A stretch of 64,000 bases of DNA from Aminiphilus circumscriptus DSM 16581 (GCF_000526375.1 NZ_JAFY01000007.1:434001-498000); one strand, 5' to 3'; counted from the first letter of the stretch, positions 1 to 14,603 are shown. Program-made: numbers and translations. Notes: generated by a model from the sequence alone, not told the origin.

Positions 1-301
1 TTTCCAAACCTGTCCCGTACCTGTGAAGCGTCCCCTTCCTATGAATCTTCTCCGAACCTGCACCGGCCTTCGGAGGGAATGCCGCCGCCCTCGGCGCATC
101 CCGTCACCGGAGGTGCACCCGGAGATTTTTCGAGAAGCGTTTCCCTCCGGATTCCGGCTCCGCTTGCCAGTGTCGCTTTTTCGGGACTCCGTTTGTACTA
201 TTGTCTGCGCCGCAACCCTTCCGCAAACGCTTCGAAACATCCAGATACCAGGGACACTCCCTTTTTTCGGCCCCGCTTTCGGCGCGCTTTCCGGCGCCGT
301 T
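1..301. other. Stretch without a recognisable gene, left of the IS element
   Basis: Short frames are open on both strands, but none has a credible ribosome binding site or a recognisable product. The composition resembles other intergenic stretches of this window, with many TCCGG-type words. No tRNA, terminator or complete promoter was recognised. Confidence 0.5.
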
Positions 302-305
302 TTAA

Positions 306-1541
306 GGAATCTCTGAAAAACTCCGCGCGGATGTCGCCGTTTTTTCCTTGAGACCGTAAAATGAATCCCAAAGCCACCATGTTCCTCCGGTGCGACCTTC
401 TTTCCAGGGGGCTGAGGTACGATGAAGCGACAGAAAACTTTCGCGAGCGCCATTTCGTTCGAGAAATACCGAAAACCCACCAAACGGGAACTCTTTCTCG
501 CCGAAATGGAACAGATAGTTCCTTGGAAAGAGCTTTGCGCTCGTCTCGAACCCTTCTATCCGAAAGAGGGAAGAGGACGTCCTCCCATAGGGCTGGAGAG
601 AATGCTCCGGATCCACTTTCTCCAGAACTGGTTCAACCTCAGCGATAGGGGTGTAGAAGAAGCCCTCTATGACGTGGAGTCCATGCGGCGCTTCGCCCGT
701 ATCGATCTCGGCAACGAACCCGTTCCGGACGAGACCACGATTTGCAAGTTCCGCCATCTTCTGGAAACCCACAAGCTCGCAGAGAAACTCTTCGAGGCGG
801 TGAATCTTCATCTCGCCTCCCGGGGCTTAAAACTCTCCGAGGGAACCATCGTGGATGCCACGATCATCCATGCTCCTTCATCGACGAAAAACCGGGAGAA
901 GAAACGCGACCCGGAGATGCATTCCACGAAGAAGGGCAACCAGTACTACTTCGGTATGAAAGTCCATGTCGGTGTGGACAAGGAAAGCAAACAGGTCCAC
1001 AGTCTCGTCACCACTCCGGCGAACGTGCACGACTCCACCCGAATCGGTGAACTCCTGCACGGAGAAGAAAAAGAAGTCCGGGGAGATTCGGCCTACATGG
1101 GCAAAACCGAAGAGATCCGGACGAAAGCCCCGCGCGCCGTGGATTATACCCAAAAAAGAGCCACGAAGCACAAAAAGCTCACCGAAGAAGAGAAAGAGCA
1201 AAACCGTCTTCTTTCAAAAGTCCGTTCGCGGGTTGAACATGTCTTCCACGTCGTCAAATGCGTCTTCGGATTCACCAAAGTGCGCTATAAAGGTCTCGCC
1301 AAAAATACCGGTGTCGTGTACGTGCTCTTCGCTCTGTGCAATCTCTACATGGCGAGAGGTTTTCTCCTGTCCACAGGGGGGTAGTGTCTCTAAAAATCGC
1401 TACCGGGGTTAAAAAGGGTTGGAAGACGGAGATAATTCCTCACGTTTCGCTGCCAAAGGTGCGGGAAACGTGGTCTTTGCGGGGCATTTCCTCTTTTCCT
1501 CCCGCTGTGAACATTTTTAGAGAAGCTTGTTCAGGGTTTCC
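306..1541 (+). mobile_element. IS5-family insertion sequence, apparently intact
   Basis: The element encloses one full transposase gene. Its ends are imperfect inverted repeats of about 16 bp: GGAATCTCTGAAAAAC on the left, and GGAAACCCTGAACAAG read inward from the right. It is flanked on both sides by TTAA (302-305 and 1542-1545), which fits a 4-bp target duplication. Size (about 1.24 kb), a single DDE gene and short target duplications fit the IS5 family. The same terminal motif caps short non-autonomous elements at 20198, 30010, 33752 and 62024, so this copy could supply transposase in trans. Confidence 0.88.
422..1384 (+). CDS. IS5-family DDE transposase
   Basis: A 320-residue transposase that would cut and join the ends of the surrounding IS. 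The N-terminal region (about residues 40-110) is the DUF772-type domain with GRPPIGLERMLRIHFLQNW. The catalytic triad is visible: Asp in VDATIIHAPSS (about 155), Asp in RGDSAYMG (about 221) and Glu in RSRVEHVFHVVK (about 271). The reading frame is uninterrupted and of normal family length, so the element may be active. The ATG at 422 lies about 115 bp inside the left inverted repeat. An internal promoter was not identified. Confidence 0.93.
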   Translation: MKRQKTFASAISFEKYRKPTKRELFLAEMEQIVPWKELCARLEPFYPKEGRGRPPIGLERMLRIHFLQNWFNLSDRGVEEALYDVESMRRFARIDLGNEPVPDETTICKFRHLLETHKLAEKLFEAVNLHLASRGLKLSEGTIVDATIIHAPSSTKNREKKRDPEMHSTKKGNQYYFGMKVHVGVDKESKQVHSLVTTPANVHDSTRIGELLHGEEKEVRGDSAYMGKTEEIRTKAPRAVDYTQKRATKHKKLTEEEKEQNRLLSKVRSRVEHVFHVVKCVFGFTKVRYKGLAKNTGVVYVLFALCNLYMARGFLLSTGG

Positions 1542-1573
1542 TTAAGGTTTTACTTTCGATTCCACATTCAGAC

Positions 1574-1602
1574 TTGACGGGATGGGGTACCGTGCATATA
1601 AT
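1574..1602 (+). promoter_or_regulatory. Sigma-70-type promoter of the tRNA cluster
   Basis: TTGACG at 1574-1579 and a perfect TATAAT at 1597-1602 are separated by 17 bp. The first mature tRNA base is 12 bp further on. It lies just outside the right end of the IS element, so insertion left the tRNA promoter intact. Confidence 0.85.
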
Positions 1603-1613
1603 GTTCCTCGCTG

Positions 1614-1698
1614 GCCGGGCTGGCGGAAAGGTAGACGCATGGGACTTAAAATCCCAGGGAGCGAATCCATGCGGGTTCGAGTCCCGCGCCCGGCACCA
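1614..1698 (+). tRNA. tRNA-Leu (UAA)
   Basis: An 85-nt class II tRNA with acceptor stem GCCGGGC/GCCCGGC, a long variable arm, TUC arm GGTTCGAGTCC and encoded CCA. The anticodon loop CTTAAAA places UAA at the decoding position, giving leucine. It is the first gene of a three-tRNA transcript. Confidence 0.95.
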
Positions 1699-1707
1699 AG
1701 AGGGTAT

Positions 1708-1785
<78 letters not shown>

Positions 1786-1786
1786 C

Positions 1787-1863
1787 GGCGGTGTAGCTCA
1801 GTTGGCTAGAGCATGCGGTTCATACCCGCAGTGTCACTGGTTCAATTCCAGTCACCGCCACCA
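1787..1863 (+). tRNA. tRNA-Met (CAU), elongator type
   Basis: A 77-nt tRNA with fully paired acceptor stem GGCGGTG/CACCGCC, CAU anticodon and encoded CCA. The sequence resembles elongator methionine tRNAs. A lysidine-modified Ile tRNA also has a CAU gene anticodon and is not fully excluded by eye. It is last in the cluster and directly precedes the terminator. Confidence 0.9.
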
Positions 1864-1873
1864 GGAATTCAAG

Positions 1874-1904
1874 GCGGTTCACCGACGAGGTGAACCGCTT
1901 TTTT
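1874..1904 (+). terminator. Intrinsic terminator of the tRNA cluster
   Basis: A perfect 10-bp stem (GCGGTTCACC / GGTGAACCGC) with a 5-nt loop, followed by six T residues. It lies 10 bp after the last tRNA. Confidence 0.93.
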
Positions 1905-2013
1905 CGTATCGTCCGCGACGGCAGAAGAGACTTGGTTATCTCTCCCCTGTCGCTGCCTATGAGAAACAATTTTTCAAAGAGCAGTAGGCTGCTTACATGT
2001 TTTGGTGTCCGCT

Positions 2014-2062
2014 ATTGACGACCGACCCCATGATGACCGATCCCAATTGACGACCGACCCCA
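2014..2062. repeat. Three short direct repeats in the tRNA-tilS gap
   Basis: Two identical 17-bp copies of ATTGACGACCGACCCCA (2014-2030 and 2046-2062) flank a diverged 15-bp copy with GATGACCGATCCCA (2031-2045). Repeated GACCCC words resemble the multi-repeat ends of some IS21-type elements, but no transposase gene is nearby. A second small tandem repeat, TTTTAGGTAGTG twice, follows at about 2110-2135. The rest of the 1905-2195 gap shows no gene. Confidence 0.6.
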
Positions 2063-2208
2063 GTCGCTTTTCTCGCCTTGCTGGCCGCTTTTTCCGCGTG
2101 ACCTATCGCTTTTAGGTAGTGTTTTAGGTAGTGTCTGTCGAGGTGGTCGCGTCACCTCGGGTGCTACTTCCAGAAAGAAACCGATGACCCGAAAGGAGGC
2201 GAACTGCC

Positions 2209-4191
2209 ATGGCGCGGCCTGATCCCGACTCTGGCGCCGACTTCACCGTCAATCCCGGCCCGGCATCCGGCGCTTTTCCCGCATCTACTTCCACCACCGC
2301 GCCGCGCCTGCGCGTTCCCCCCGACGTGGCCCGGGCCTTCCGCGAGGCGGGAAAGCGCCAGGGGTGGTGGCAGTGCACGGACCCCCTCGTCGTGGCCGTC
2401 TCCGGGGGTGGCGATTCCATGGCCCTGCTCCTGCTCTTCGCCTCGCTTTGGCACCGGCAGCGGCTTGTGGTGGCCCATCTGGAGCACGGCATCCGCGGCG
2501 AAGCATCCCTGGCGGACGCCCGCTTCGTGGAGGAGTGGGCGCGGCGTCTCGCCCTTCCCTTCGAGATGGAGCGGGGAAACGTGCTCGGCCGCAGAGAAAA
2601 GGGCGAGAGCGTCGAGGCCGCGGCGCGGCGGATCCGCTACGCCTTCCTCGACGACGTGCGCCGCCGCCGGGGCGCTCGCTGGGTGGCCACGGCGCACACC
2701 CTGGACGATCAGGCGGAGTCCGTGCTGCACCACATCCTCCGGGGGACGGGCCTCCGTGGGCTCGCGGGCATTGCCGAAGTGCGCGACGGATTCGTCCGGC
2801 CCCTGCTCCGCCTGGGCGGGGAAGCGCTGCGCCGCATGCTCCGCGACTCCGGAATCACCTGGTGCGAGGACGCCACCAACCGAGAGACCACCTACCTGCG
2901 CAACCGTCTCCGCCGGGAGGTGCTTCCCTACCTGGCCAAGACCGTCAACGAGAACGCCTTGGCCCATCTCGCGGCCCTCGGAGAGGACGCCGCCGAGGCG
3001 GAGTCGCTCCGGCGGCGGCGCACCGAAGCGCTGCTGCCCACCCTGAGGGTGGATCTTCCCTACGGAAAGTGTGTCTGGCGCGTCGCCGCGGCCCGCCGGC
3101 TGGGGAGCTACGACCTTCGCCACGCCCTGCGCGACGAGGGCGAACGCCTCGGGCTGCCCCTGCTCTCGCGGCGCCGCCTGGAAGAGCTGGAACGGCTGCT
3201 TTGCACCTCGGGCACCTGGCGCTTCCAGTGGAGCGGCGAGGAGGAACTCCTCTGCGGCGGGGGCTTTCTGTGCTGGGGAAACCGGTCCATGCTCGTTCCG
3301 CCTCCGGAGGCGCGGCTGGAACTGGAGCTGTGCTTCCGTCCGAACCGTGCGGTCACCCGGGGGGCGTTCCTCTGGGGGACATGGCGTGTCCGGTGGAGCC
3401 TGGAGATCCTGGAAACCCCGGAGACTTCGCAAACTCCGGCAAGCCCGGAGACCCTGAAGACTCCGGAACCCTTGGAAACCCTTGATGCCTTGGGAACTTC
3501 GGCGCCTTCGGTAGCCCCGACAACCACGAAGACGCCGACAATTCCGGCACCTTCGGAGATCTTGGCACCTTCGGCAAACCCGAGGACTTTGGCGGCCCCG
3601 AAAATCGGAGAGATCTCCGAGTGCCTGGCGTCCCCCGAATGTGCCGCAGCCTTGGAAAGCCGGAGTGCCAGGTTTCCGGAACTCCTTCGGACACCAGGAA
3701 AAGCAGCGCCCCCAGGACATTTCCACGGCTGCCCCGCCTCGGAGAAGTGCCCTGCCTCCGCATGCTTCTCCGCGCCGTGTCCCGATCCGTGCGCCGGATC
3801 GTCTCTCGCCGTCTCCGTCGTTCTGCGTTCCGTGGAGCACCTCGACCTCGCCCCGGAGGAGAAAGCCCGCGTGCCCTGGTGGTGCCGCCCCGGAACCCCC
3901 GCCGTCCTTTTTCCCGGCCTGCCGCCCCTGATTCCCCTGTGGTCTTCCCCGCAGGAGACAACGGCGGCGACCTCGACTTGCGTCCTGGCTTCGACGACCA
4001 CACCGGCTTCCGCCACGGTCCCTGCGCTTTCCCCGGAAGCGTCAGCGTCTTCGGCGGACCCCGCAACGGACACCCCCTCCACGGAGGCGGATGGCTCCGC
4101 CGCAAGGGCGCAGCTCTTTTGTTTCGCCTCTTTTCGGAATCATGCTAGAATAACAAGGTTCTCCGTCGTCCTGGAACGAACATCGGAATAA
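2209..4191 (+). CDS. tilS: tRNA(Ile)-lysidine synthase with long low-complexity insertions
   Basis: Ligates lysine to C34 of the CAU-anticodon tRNA-Ile with ATP, so that it reads AUA. The PP-loop motif SGGGDS is at residues 65-70. The N-terminal N-type ATP pyrophosphatase domain runs to about residue 250 and contains AHTLDDQAESVLHHILRG. Start: AAAGGAGG lies 11 bp before the ATG. At 660 residues it is far longer than typical TilS (about 430-480). A Pro/Thr/Ser/Glu/Ala-rich block at about 398-540 and a second at about 581-629 interrupt the C-terminal region, leaving small conserved-looking pieces such as EEKARVPWW between them. The frame stays open throughout, so it is annotated as intact. Confidence 0.9.
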   Translation: MARPDPDSGADFTVNPGPASGAFPASTSTTAPRLRVPPDVARAFREAGKRQGWWQCTDPLVVAVSGGGDSMALLLLFASLWHRQRLVVAHLEHGIRGEASLADARFVEEWARRLALPFEMERGNVLGRREKGESVEAAARRIRYAFLDDVRRRRGARWVATAHTLDDQAESVLHHILRGTGLRGLAGIAEVRDGFVRPLLRLGGEALRRMLRDSGITWCEDATNRETTYLRNRLRREVLPYLAKTVNENALAHLAALGEDAAEAESLRRRRTEALLPTLRVDLPYGKCVWRVAAARRLGSYDLRHALRDEGERLGLPLLSRRRLEELERLLCTSGTWRFQWSGEEELLCGGGFLCWGNRSMLVPPPEARLELELCFRPNRAVTRGAFLWGTWRVRWSLEILETPETSQTPASPETLKTPEPLETLDALGTSAPSVAPTTTKTPTIPAPSEILAPSANPRTLAAPKIGEISECLASPECAAALESRSARFPELLRTPGKAAPPGHFHGCPASEKCPASACFSAPCPDPCAGSSLAVSVVLRSVEHLDLAPEEKARVPWWCRPGTPAVLFPGLPPLIPLWSSPQETTAATSTCVLASTTTPASATVPALSPEASASSADPATDTPSTEADGSAARAQLFCFASFRNHARITRFSVVLERTSE

Positions 4192-4377
4192 CCCGTCGAA
4201 GTGCCGTGCAGGCATGCCGTTCATTTGCGCCGCATTCCGTTTCCGGAAGCCCCCACCGGGGCACCGTTTTCCGATGCGGGGGACATGTGAGCGGCCGAGC
4301 GAAAGACGGCGGCGTGAAGACGCGCGGAACATGCGGCGCACGGGAGAGAACGTGTGCGAGAGAAGAGGGGAGCGTCG

Positions 4378-4920
4378 GTGCGAATGGCGTATTCTGTGGG
4401 GGAGATCCTGCTCTCTCGGGAGCAGATCGCGCAGCGCGTTCGGGAATTGGGGGATGAGGTGTCCGCCGCCTACGAGGGACGGAATCTCGTCGTCGTGGGC
4501 ATCCTCAAGGGCGCCGTGGTCTTTCTGTCGGATCTCGTGCGGACCCTGCGTCCCCAGGTGGAGGCATCCCTCGACTTCATGGCCGTGTCGTCCTACGGCG
4601 CGTCCACGAAGACCACGGGAGCGGTGAAGATTCTCAAGGACCTCGACGCGGACATCAGGGGAAAACACGTCCTCGTGGTCGAGGACATCGTCGATACGGG
4701 GCTCACCCTGTCCTACCTTCTCAAGATCCTTGAGGAGCGCGAGCCGGAATCGCTTGCGGCGTGCGCGCTGCTCGACAAGCCCGAGCGGCGGCAGGCCCCC
4801 GTGGCGGTCCGCTTTTGCGGGTTCTCCATACCCGACGAGTTCGTCGTCGGCTACGGACTCGACTGCGGAGGGCGGTGGAGGCACCTTCCCGACATCCACA
4901 AGGTCGAGATGACAGACTGA
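4378..4920 (+). CDS. hpt: Hypoxanthine phosphoribosyltransferase
   Basis: Salvages hypoxanthine (and usually guanine) with PRPP to IMP/GMP. The PRPP-binding motif VLVVEDIVDTGLTLSYL is clear, as are the early segment VVGILKGAVVFLSDL and the C-terminal IPDEFVVGYGLD. Length (about 180 residues) fits the family. The start was chosen as GTG 4378, five bases after AGAGGGGAG. An in-frame ATG at 4384 is an alternative, and a GTG at 4354 would add an unconserved tail. It sits just upstream of ftsH, the tilS-hpt-ftsH order common in bacteria. Confidence 0.92.
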   Translation: MRMAYSVGEILLSREQIAQRVRELGDEVSAAYEGRNLVVVGILKGAVVFLSDLVRTLRPQVEASLDFMAVSSYGASTKTTGAVKILKDLDADIRGKHVLVVEDIVDTGLTLSYLLKILEEREPESLAACALLDKPERRQAPVAVRFCGFSIPDEFVVGYGLDCGGRWRHLPDIHKVEMTD

Positions 4921-5044
4921 CGGCGCTCCCGCGCCCGGAAAAAAAGCCCGACCGGCGGCCTCGCCCGAGAGAAATCCGGTTGACGGCGCCCCCGCCCGAA
5001 GACGGCGGACCGAAGACAAAAGACTGAAAGGGAGTGGTTTCGGT

Positions 5045-6979
5045 TTGAAACGACTGGTGAAGAACCTGGGATTGTACCTGGTCCTCATCGTCCTGGTCGT
5101 GAGCATCGTAAATGTGTTCCTCACACCGACGAAGGGACCGCTCGAAGCCCGTCAACTGAGCTACAGCGCTTTTCTGCACCACGTGGAGAACGGGCAGATC
5201 CAGAAAGTGACCATCTCCGAGGAAGGACTCCGGGGAACCATGACGGACGGGCTGCCCTTCACGAGCTACGCCGTGGGCGTGGGCGACCTGGCTCCGAAAC
5301 TCGTGGAGAAGGGTGTGGAGGTGGAAGTGCTCCCCCCCCAGAAGACACCCTGGTGGGCCAGCCTCATGTCCACCCTCTTCCCGACGCTGCTGCTCATCGG
5401 TGCCTGGATCTTCATCATCTACCACATGCAGGGCGGCGGCAGCAAAGTCATGAACTTCGCCAAAAGCAAGGCCAAACTCTTCCTGGACAACCGTCCCAAG
5501 GTCACCTTCGCCGACGTGGCCGGATGCGACGAGGCCAAGGAAGAACTGCAGGAGGTCATCGAATACCTCAAGGACCCGGGCAAGTTCGCCCGGTTCGGCG
5601 CCAAGGTCCCCCGGGGCGTGCTGCTTCTGGGACCCCCCGGCACGGGCAAGACCCTGCTCGCCCGGGCCGCCGCCGGTGAGGCGGACGTCCCCTTCTTCAG
5701 CATCAGCGGCTCCGACTTCGTGGAGATGTTCGTCGGCGTGGGTGCCGCCCGCGTGCGGGACCTCTTCGACCAGGCCCGGAAATACCAGCCCTGCATCGTC
5801 TTCATCGACGAGATCGACGCAGTGGGGCGCCAGCGCGGCGCCGGGCTCGGTGGAGGCCACGACGAACGGGAACAGACCCTCAACCAGCTCCTTGTGGAGA
5901 TGGACGGCTTCGAGGCCGGAAGCGGCATCATCCTCGTCGCCGCCACGAACCGGCCGGATATTCTCGACCCGGCCCTACTGCGTCCGGGGCGTTTCGACCG
6001 GCACATCGTGGTGGACCGGCCCGACCTCAAGGGGCGCGAAGCCATTCTGAAAGTGCACGCCAAGGAAAAGAAACTCGCGGAGGGTGTTAACCTGGACATC
6101 ATCGCCCGGCGCACCCCCGGCTTCGTGGGGGCCGACCTGGCCAACCTGGTCAACGAGGCGGCGCTCCTCGCGGCGCGGCGTAACAAGCCCGCCGTCGGAA
6201 TGGACGAGCTCGAAGAGGCCATCGACCGCGTCATTGCCGGCCCCGAGCGCAAGAGCAGGCTCATCAGCAGGAAAGAAAAGGAGATCATCGCCTACCACGA
6301 GGCGGGGCATGCCCTGGTGGCCAAGTTCGTGCCCGGCTCCGACCGGGTGCACAAGATCTCCATCATCCCCCGGGGACACCGCGCCCTGGGATACACGCTC
6401 CAGATCCCCGAGGAGGACCGGTTCCTCATCTCCAAGAAGGAACTCTTCAACCGCATCAAAGGGCTTCTGGGAGGCCGCGTCGCTGAGGAGATCCAGTTCG
6501 GCGACGTCACCTCGGGAGCGCAGAACGACCTGGAGCGCGCCACCCAGACGGCCCGACAGATGATCACCGAGCTGGGCATGAGCGAGAAACTCGGCCCGGT
6601 CACCCTGGGCAGAAAACAGCACGAAGTCTTCCTCGGCCGGGACATCGTGGACGACCGCAACTACAGTGAGGAGATCGCCTTCGCCATCGACCAGGAAGTG
6701 CGCTCCATCATCGACGGCTGCTACGACGAGGTGCGGACCCTTCTCCTGGAGAAGAAGGACCTCCTCGTGCGCATCGCCGACACCCTGCTGGAACAGGAGA
6801 TCATCGAGGCGGAGGACCTTGACGCCATCATCGACGGCACCTACGTGCCCCCGGTGAAGGCCGCCCAGGAGCAGCCCGGCGAGACCCCCGCCGACCCCGC
6901 CAAGGCCAAGGCCGACCGGCGTCCCGACGCTGCCGGGGGCGTCCCCTCCCTGGACGGGCCACCATTGGAGACCGCCTGA
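5045..6979 (+). CDS. ftsH: ATP-dependent zinc metalloprotease FtsH (first copy)
   Basis: Membrane-anchored AAA+ protease that extracts and degrades membrane and regulatory proteins. Two transmembrane segments lie near residues 10-27 and 105-125 around a periplasmic domain. Walker A GPPGTGKT is near residue 196, Walker B IVFIDEID follows, and the second region of homology includes [17 protein letters not shown]. The zinc site HEAGH is near residue 419. Length of 644 is normal. The start is TTG, with GGGAGTGG upstream. The C-terminal tail after the protease domain is Ala/Pro-rich. A second ftsH lies at 36606. Confidence 0.95.
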   Translation: MKRLVKNLGLYLVLIVLVVSIVNVFLTPTKGPLEARQLSYSAFLHHVENGQIQKVTISEEGLRGTMTDGLPFTSYAVGVGDLAPKLVEKGVEVEVLPPQKTPWWASLMSTLFPTLLLIGAWIFIIYHMQGGGSKVMNFAKSKAKLFLDNRPKVTFADVAGCDEAKEELQEVIEYLKDPGKFARFGAKVPRGVLLLGPPGTGKTLLARAAAGEADVPFFSISGSDFVEMFVGVGAARVRDLFDQARKYQPCIVFIDEIDAVGRQRGAGLGGGHDEREQTLNQLLVEMDGFEAGSGIILVAATNRPDILDPALLRPGRFDRHIVVDRPDLKGREAILKVHAKEKKLAEGVNLDIIARRTPGFVGADLANLVNEAALLAARRNKPAVGMDELEEAIDRVIAGPERKSRLISRKEKEIIAYHEAGHALVAKFVPGSDRVHKISIIPRGHRALGYTLQIPEEDRFLISKKELFNRIKGLLGGRVAEEIQFGDVTSGAQNDLERATQTARQMITELGMSEKLGPVTLGRKQHEVFLGRDIVDDRNYSEEIAFAIDQEVRSIIDGCYDEVRTLLLEKKDLLVRIADTLLEQEIIEAEDLDAIIDGTYVPPVKAAQEQPGETPADPAKAKADRRPDAAGGVPSLDGPPLETA

Positions 6980-7381
6980 TCCGCCGCGCCGCGCCCTGAA
7001 AGGAACTGCGGCATCGCAATGCGCTCCCCGGAATGCCGCATCGGAACGCCGCCGCGCCGTGAAACACCCGCGGCAGCACGGCAGCGAAAGAGGACGTCGC
7101 AGCGCGGCATCGCAGTGTGACAGCAGAACCCGGCAGACGGCGGAACGTGACAGGCATCGGACGTGCCACCGCACCTGCGGCGCGCCGCCGCCGGAGGAAT
7201 TCCCGAGCCCGCGCCGGAACCGGAGACACTTTCGGCTCCGGCGCGATTCCTCCCGAAAACGCGTTTTCCCGAACCCCGCCGTTTGCGAGAGATATGCCGT
7301 TCCTGGGGGCACCGCTTCCGCAGGCGCGTTCTCCCGGAACCCACCATTCCGAAAGGATTTTGATCCCGAAAGGACTCGATC
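6980..7381. other. Intergenic stretch between ftsH and uvrB
   Basis: About 400 bp with no gene that can be supported. Short inverted GCGGCAT...ATGCCGC words occur near 7010-7045, and GC-rich low-complexity sequence follows. The last bases hold GAAAGGA, the ribosome binding site of uvrB. No clear promoter or terminator was found. Confidence 0.5.
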
Positions 7382-12195
<4,814 letters not shown>

Positions 12196-12212
<17 letters not shown>

Positions 12213-13311
12213 GCGCCGCGGAAGCGGCGGAAATCGCAAGAGCAGTGGAAACGACCGCCGGTCCCCCGGACGCTTCGGAACCGGGCGCCCCGGCAACCGC
12301 GAGGGCGGCGACCGCTCTGAACGTCCCGAAAACCGTGACCGCCCCGGTGACCGTGACCGCCCCGGAACCTCCGGCCGCCCTGACAACCGCGAGGGGAGCA
12401 ACCGCGATATCGGCAACGAGCGCCGAACCTCCGGGCATCCCGGTTCCAGCAGCGGCGGGCGTTCCGAGAATCGTGCCGACCACTCCAGCGACCGGCAGTT
12501 CCGGCCCCGGAAGCCTCAGCCTCCACGGCCCGCGGACGCGCAGCCCCCGCAGGGACAGACCGACGACTCCTTCTACTGGGGGCGGCACGCCGTGCTCTCC
12601 CTCCTGGAGGAGACCCCCGAAAAAGTCCTCAAAGTCTACCTCCGCAAGGGGAGCGACCCCCGTCTCGCCGCCCGGGTCACCGAATTCTGCAAAGCCGCAA
12701 GCATTCCCTTCCTCTTCCTGGAGGCGGATGCCCTGGAGCGGCTTTGCCCAGGAGCCAACCACCAGGGACTCGTCGCCCAGGCCGCCCCGGCGGAACTGCG
12801 GGACATCGAAACCCTCCTGCCGCTCCTCCGGGAGAAGAACGCCCCCGCCCTCGTGGTCGTCCTCGACCACCTGAAGGACCCACACAACCTGGGCTCCATC
12901 ATCCGCTCCGCCGAAGTGGCGGGAGCCCTGGCGGTGATCCTGCCCCGGCGGCGGGGTGCCCTTCCCACTGGCACCGTCGCGAAAGTCAGCTCCGGCGCCG
13001 CCCTGCGCATCCCCCTCGTGGGCGTGACCAACCTCGTCGCCGCCCTGGAATTCCTTAAAGAACAGGGACTGTGGGTGCTCGGCCTCCACGCGGAAGGCCC
13101 CGACTCCCTCTGGAAAGGTGACGCCTGCCCCTCCCGCCTGGCCCTCGTGGTGGGCGAAGAAGAGACCGGCCTCTCCCGCCTCGTGGCGGAGACCTGTGAC
13201 TTCCTGCGCTTCATCCCCATGCGGGGACGCACGGGTTCCCTCAACGCCGCCGTGGCCGCGGCAATCGGTATGTTCGAATGGGTCCGGACGGTTGACGACA
13301 CCCCTCGCTAG
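12196..13311 (+). CDS. rlmB: SpoU/TrmH-family RNA 2'-O-methyltransferase (RlmB-like) with disordered N-terminus
   Basis: Predicted to methylate a ribose 2'-OH in RNA, most like 23S rRNA Gm2251 methyltransferase. The substrate-binding domain starts at FYWGRHAVLSLLEE (about residue 118). The knotted catalytic domain has DHLKDPHNLGSIIRSAE, VVGEEETGLS and the C-terminal motif GRTGSLNAAVAAAIGMFEW. The first roughly 117 residues are an Arg/Gly/Asn/Pro-rich disordered extension, longer than usual. It overlaps uvrA. A decayed copy of its last 90 bp lies at 14672-14760. Confidence 0.88.
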
Positions 13312-13339
13312 GACCGTGTGATCAGCGCGGGGCAGAGAG

Positions 13340-13363
13340 CGCGGAACAAACCGTTCCGCGTTT
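13340..13363 (+). terminator. Probable terminator after uvrB-uvrA-rlmB
   Basis: An 8-bp perfect stem, CGCGGAAC / GTTCCGCG, with a 5-nt loop is followed by only three T and a pyrimidine-rich stretch. It lies 28 bp after the rlmB stop. The short T tract lowers confidence. The remaining 13364-13616 gap holds no gene, only a TACTATAT word near 13505 that could be a -10 element for the next gene. Confidence 0.5.
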
Positions 13364-13616
13364 CCTGCCCTTCGCCCTCTCGGGACCGGGACCTGTCCGA
13401 CGAGGCCGTCGTCCTTCGCCCTCCGCGAAATCTCTGCTGAAATCCCGGGTCAAAGCTCTGAAAGTGGGGGAGCGGTGGCTCGCTCTCTCGTCTCCATGCC
13501 CGTGGTACTATATCCGTGCGGGAATGTCTTCGGCAGAGTCTGGCGTGTGGCCGCATCGCGCCCCTTCGCCCTCCATCGAACTCCTGCGCGGGAATCCCCT
13601 GAAGGAGCGTGGAGCA

Positions 13617-14603
13617 ATGCAGACTAGTGGTCGCAACAGAGCCACTTCCTGGCCGTATCCCCGGCACGAGGATTTCGAGTCGGAGCTTCGCGGTCGCGCC
13701 GCCGCCTTTTTCCGGGCCAGGGGATATCCGGTGCGGAAAAAATACCCCTTCATTCTGGCCGACTGGGAACAGTGGCCGTCCAACATCATTCTCGGAAACG
13801 TCGCCGCATACATCCGCCGGGAGAGGGAGCGCCGGGCGGAACAAGGGAGCGGTTTTCCTCTCCATCACTACCTGCATCACGGTTTAAGCAGCCAGGCCAT
13901 GCTCTTCAACCTCGTCGGTCCGTTGGTCCTCGAAAACGACTTCGAACCGATCCGAAGCGTGCTTGCGGCAAAAGGCGCGGCATGGGGTGGCGATGCCGTT
14001 TCGGCGCACTTTGAGATCGAGGACCGAACCGTGTTCAACGAAGCGTACGGCCAACCTACATCCGTCGACCTGGTCGTTTCCGACGGGTCGTCTCCCGACC
14101 TGTTCGTCGAAGCCAAGTTTGTCGAGCGGGAGTTTGGCGGATGCTCGGTTTTCAAGCGAGGGGACTGCGACGGCAGAAACCCTGCGGAGCGTTTCTCGCT
14201 CTGTTACCTGCATCACATCGGCCGCACCTATTGGCCGCTGCTTCAGAGTCACGGCATCCTCACCCCGGCGTGGTCGGCGAGCCCGGTTTGTCCCCTGTCC
14301 GTCTATTACCAGTTTTTCCGCGAAGTGCTCTTTGCCCTGCACCGGAACGGCGTGTTCGTCCTTCTGCACGACGAGCGAAATCCCACCTTCTGCTGCAGAG
14401 GCCCCGACGGGGACCGGGGCCTCTTTCCCTTTCTCGTTGCGATGCTTCCTCCGGAGATCCGTTCCCGCGTCATTGCCATCAGCGTACAGGAAGTCTTTCA
14501 GGCGGTCGTGACAGGCTCCGGGCGTGACGGCAGACACAAGAACTGGACCGGTGAATTCGCGGAGAAATACGGTATGCCCCTCCCCGCGGCAAAACCCGCG
14601 TGA
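13617..14603 (+). CDS. Putative PD-(D/E)XK-type nuclease / restriction-like protein
   Basis: A 328-residue protein of uncertain function. The segment SVDLVVSDGSSPDLFVEAKF contains a D...ExK pattern typical of PD-(D/E)XK nucleases, and it is followed by VEREFGGCSVF. The overall look recalls solitary restriction-endonuclease-like families (for example PGN_0703-like), but that link is from memory and unverified. No signal peptide or membrane segment is seen. The start was chosen at ATG 13617 because GAAGGAG lies about 11 bp upstream; the frame stays open back to 13464. No methyltransferase partner is adjacent. It lies between rlmB and a decayed duplicate of the rlmB 3' end, which suggests the gene was acquired. 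Confidence 0.6.
   Translation: MQTSGRNRATSWPYPRHEDFESELRGRAAAFFRARGYPVRKKYPFILADWEQWPSNIILGNVAAYIRRERERRAEQGSGFPLHHYLHHGLSSQAMLFNLVGPLVLENDFEPIRSVLAAKGAAWGGDAVSAHFEIEDRTVFNEAYGQPTSVDLVVSDGSSPDLFVEAKFVEREFGGCSVFKRGDCDGRNPAERFSLCYLHHIGRTYWPLLQSHGILTPAWSASPVCPLSVYYQFFREVLFALHRNGVFVLLHDERNPTFCCRGPDGDRGLFPFLVAMLPPEIRSRVIAISVQEVFQAVVTGSGRDGRHKNWTGEFAEKYGMPLPAAKPA

Noticed and set aside
302-811. A 169-residue minus-strand frame over the left end of the IS element
   Set aside because: It lies opposite the transposase gene and its upstream region and shows no family features.
1787-1863. Assignment of the second CAU tRNA as tRNA-Ile2 (lysidine)
   Set aside because: Acceptor and arm sequences look more like elongator tRNA-Met. 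tilS next door made the idea tempting, but position alone is not evidence.
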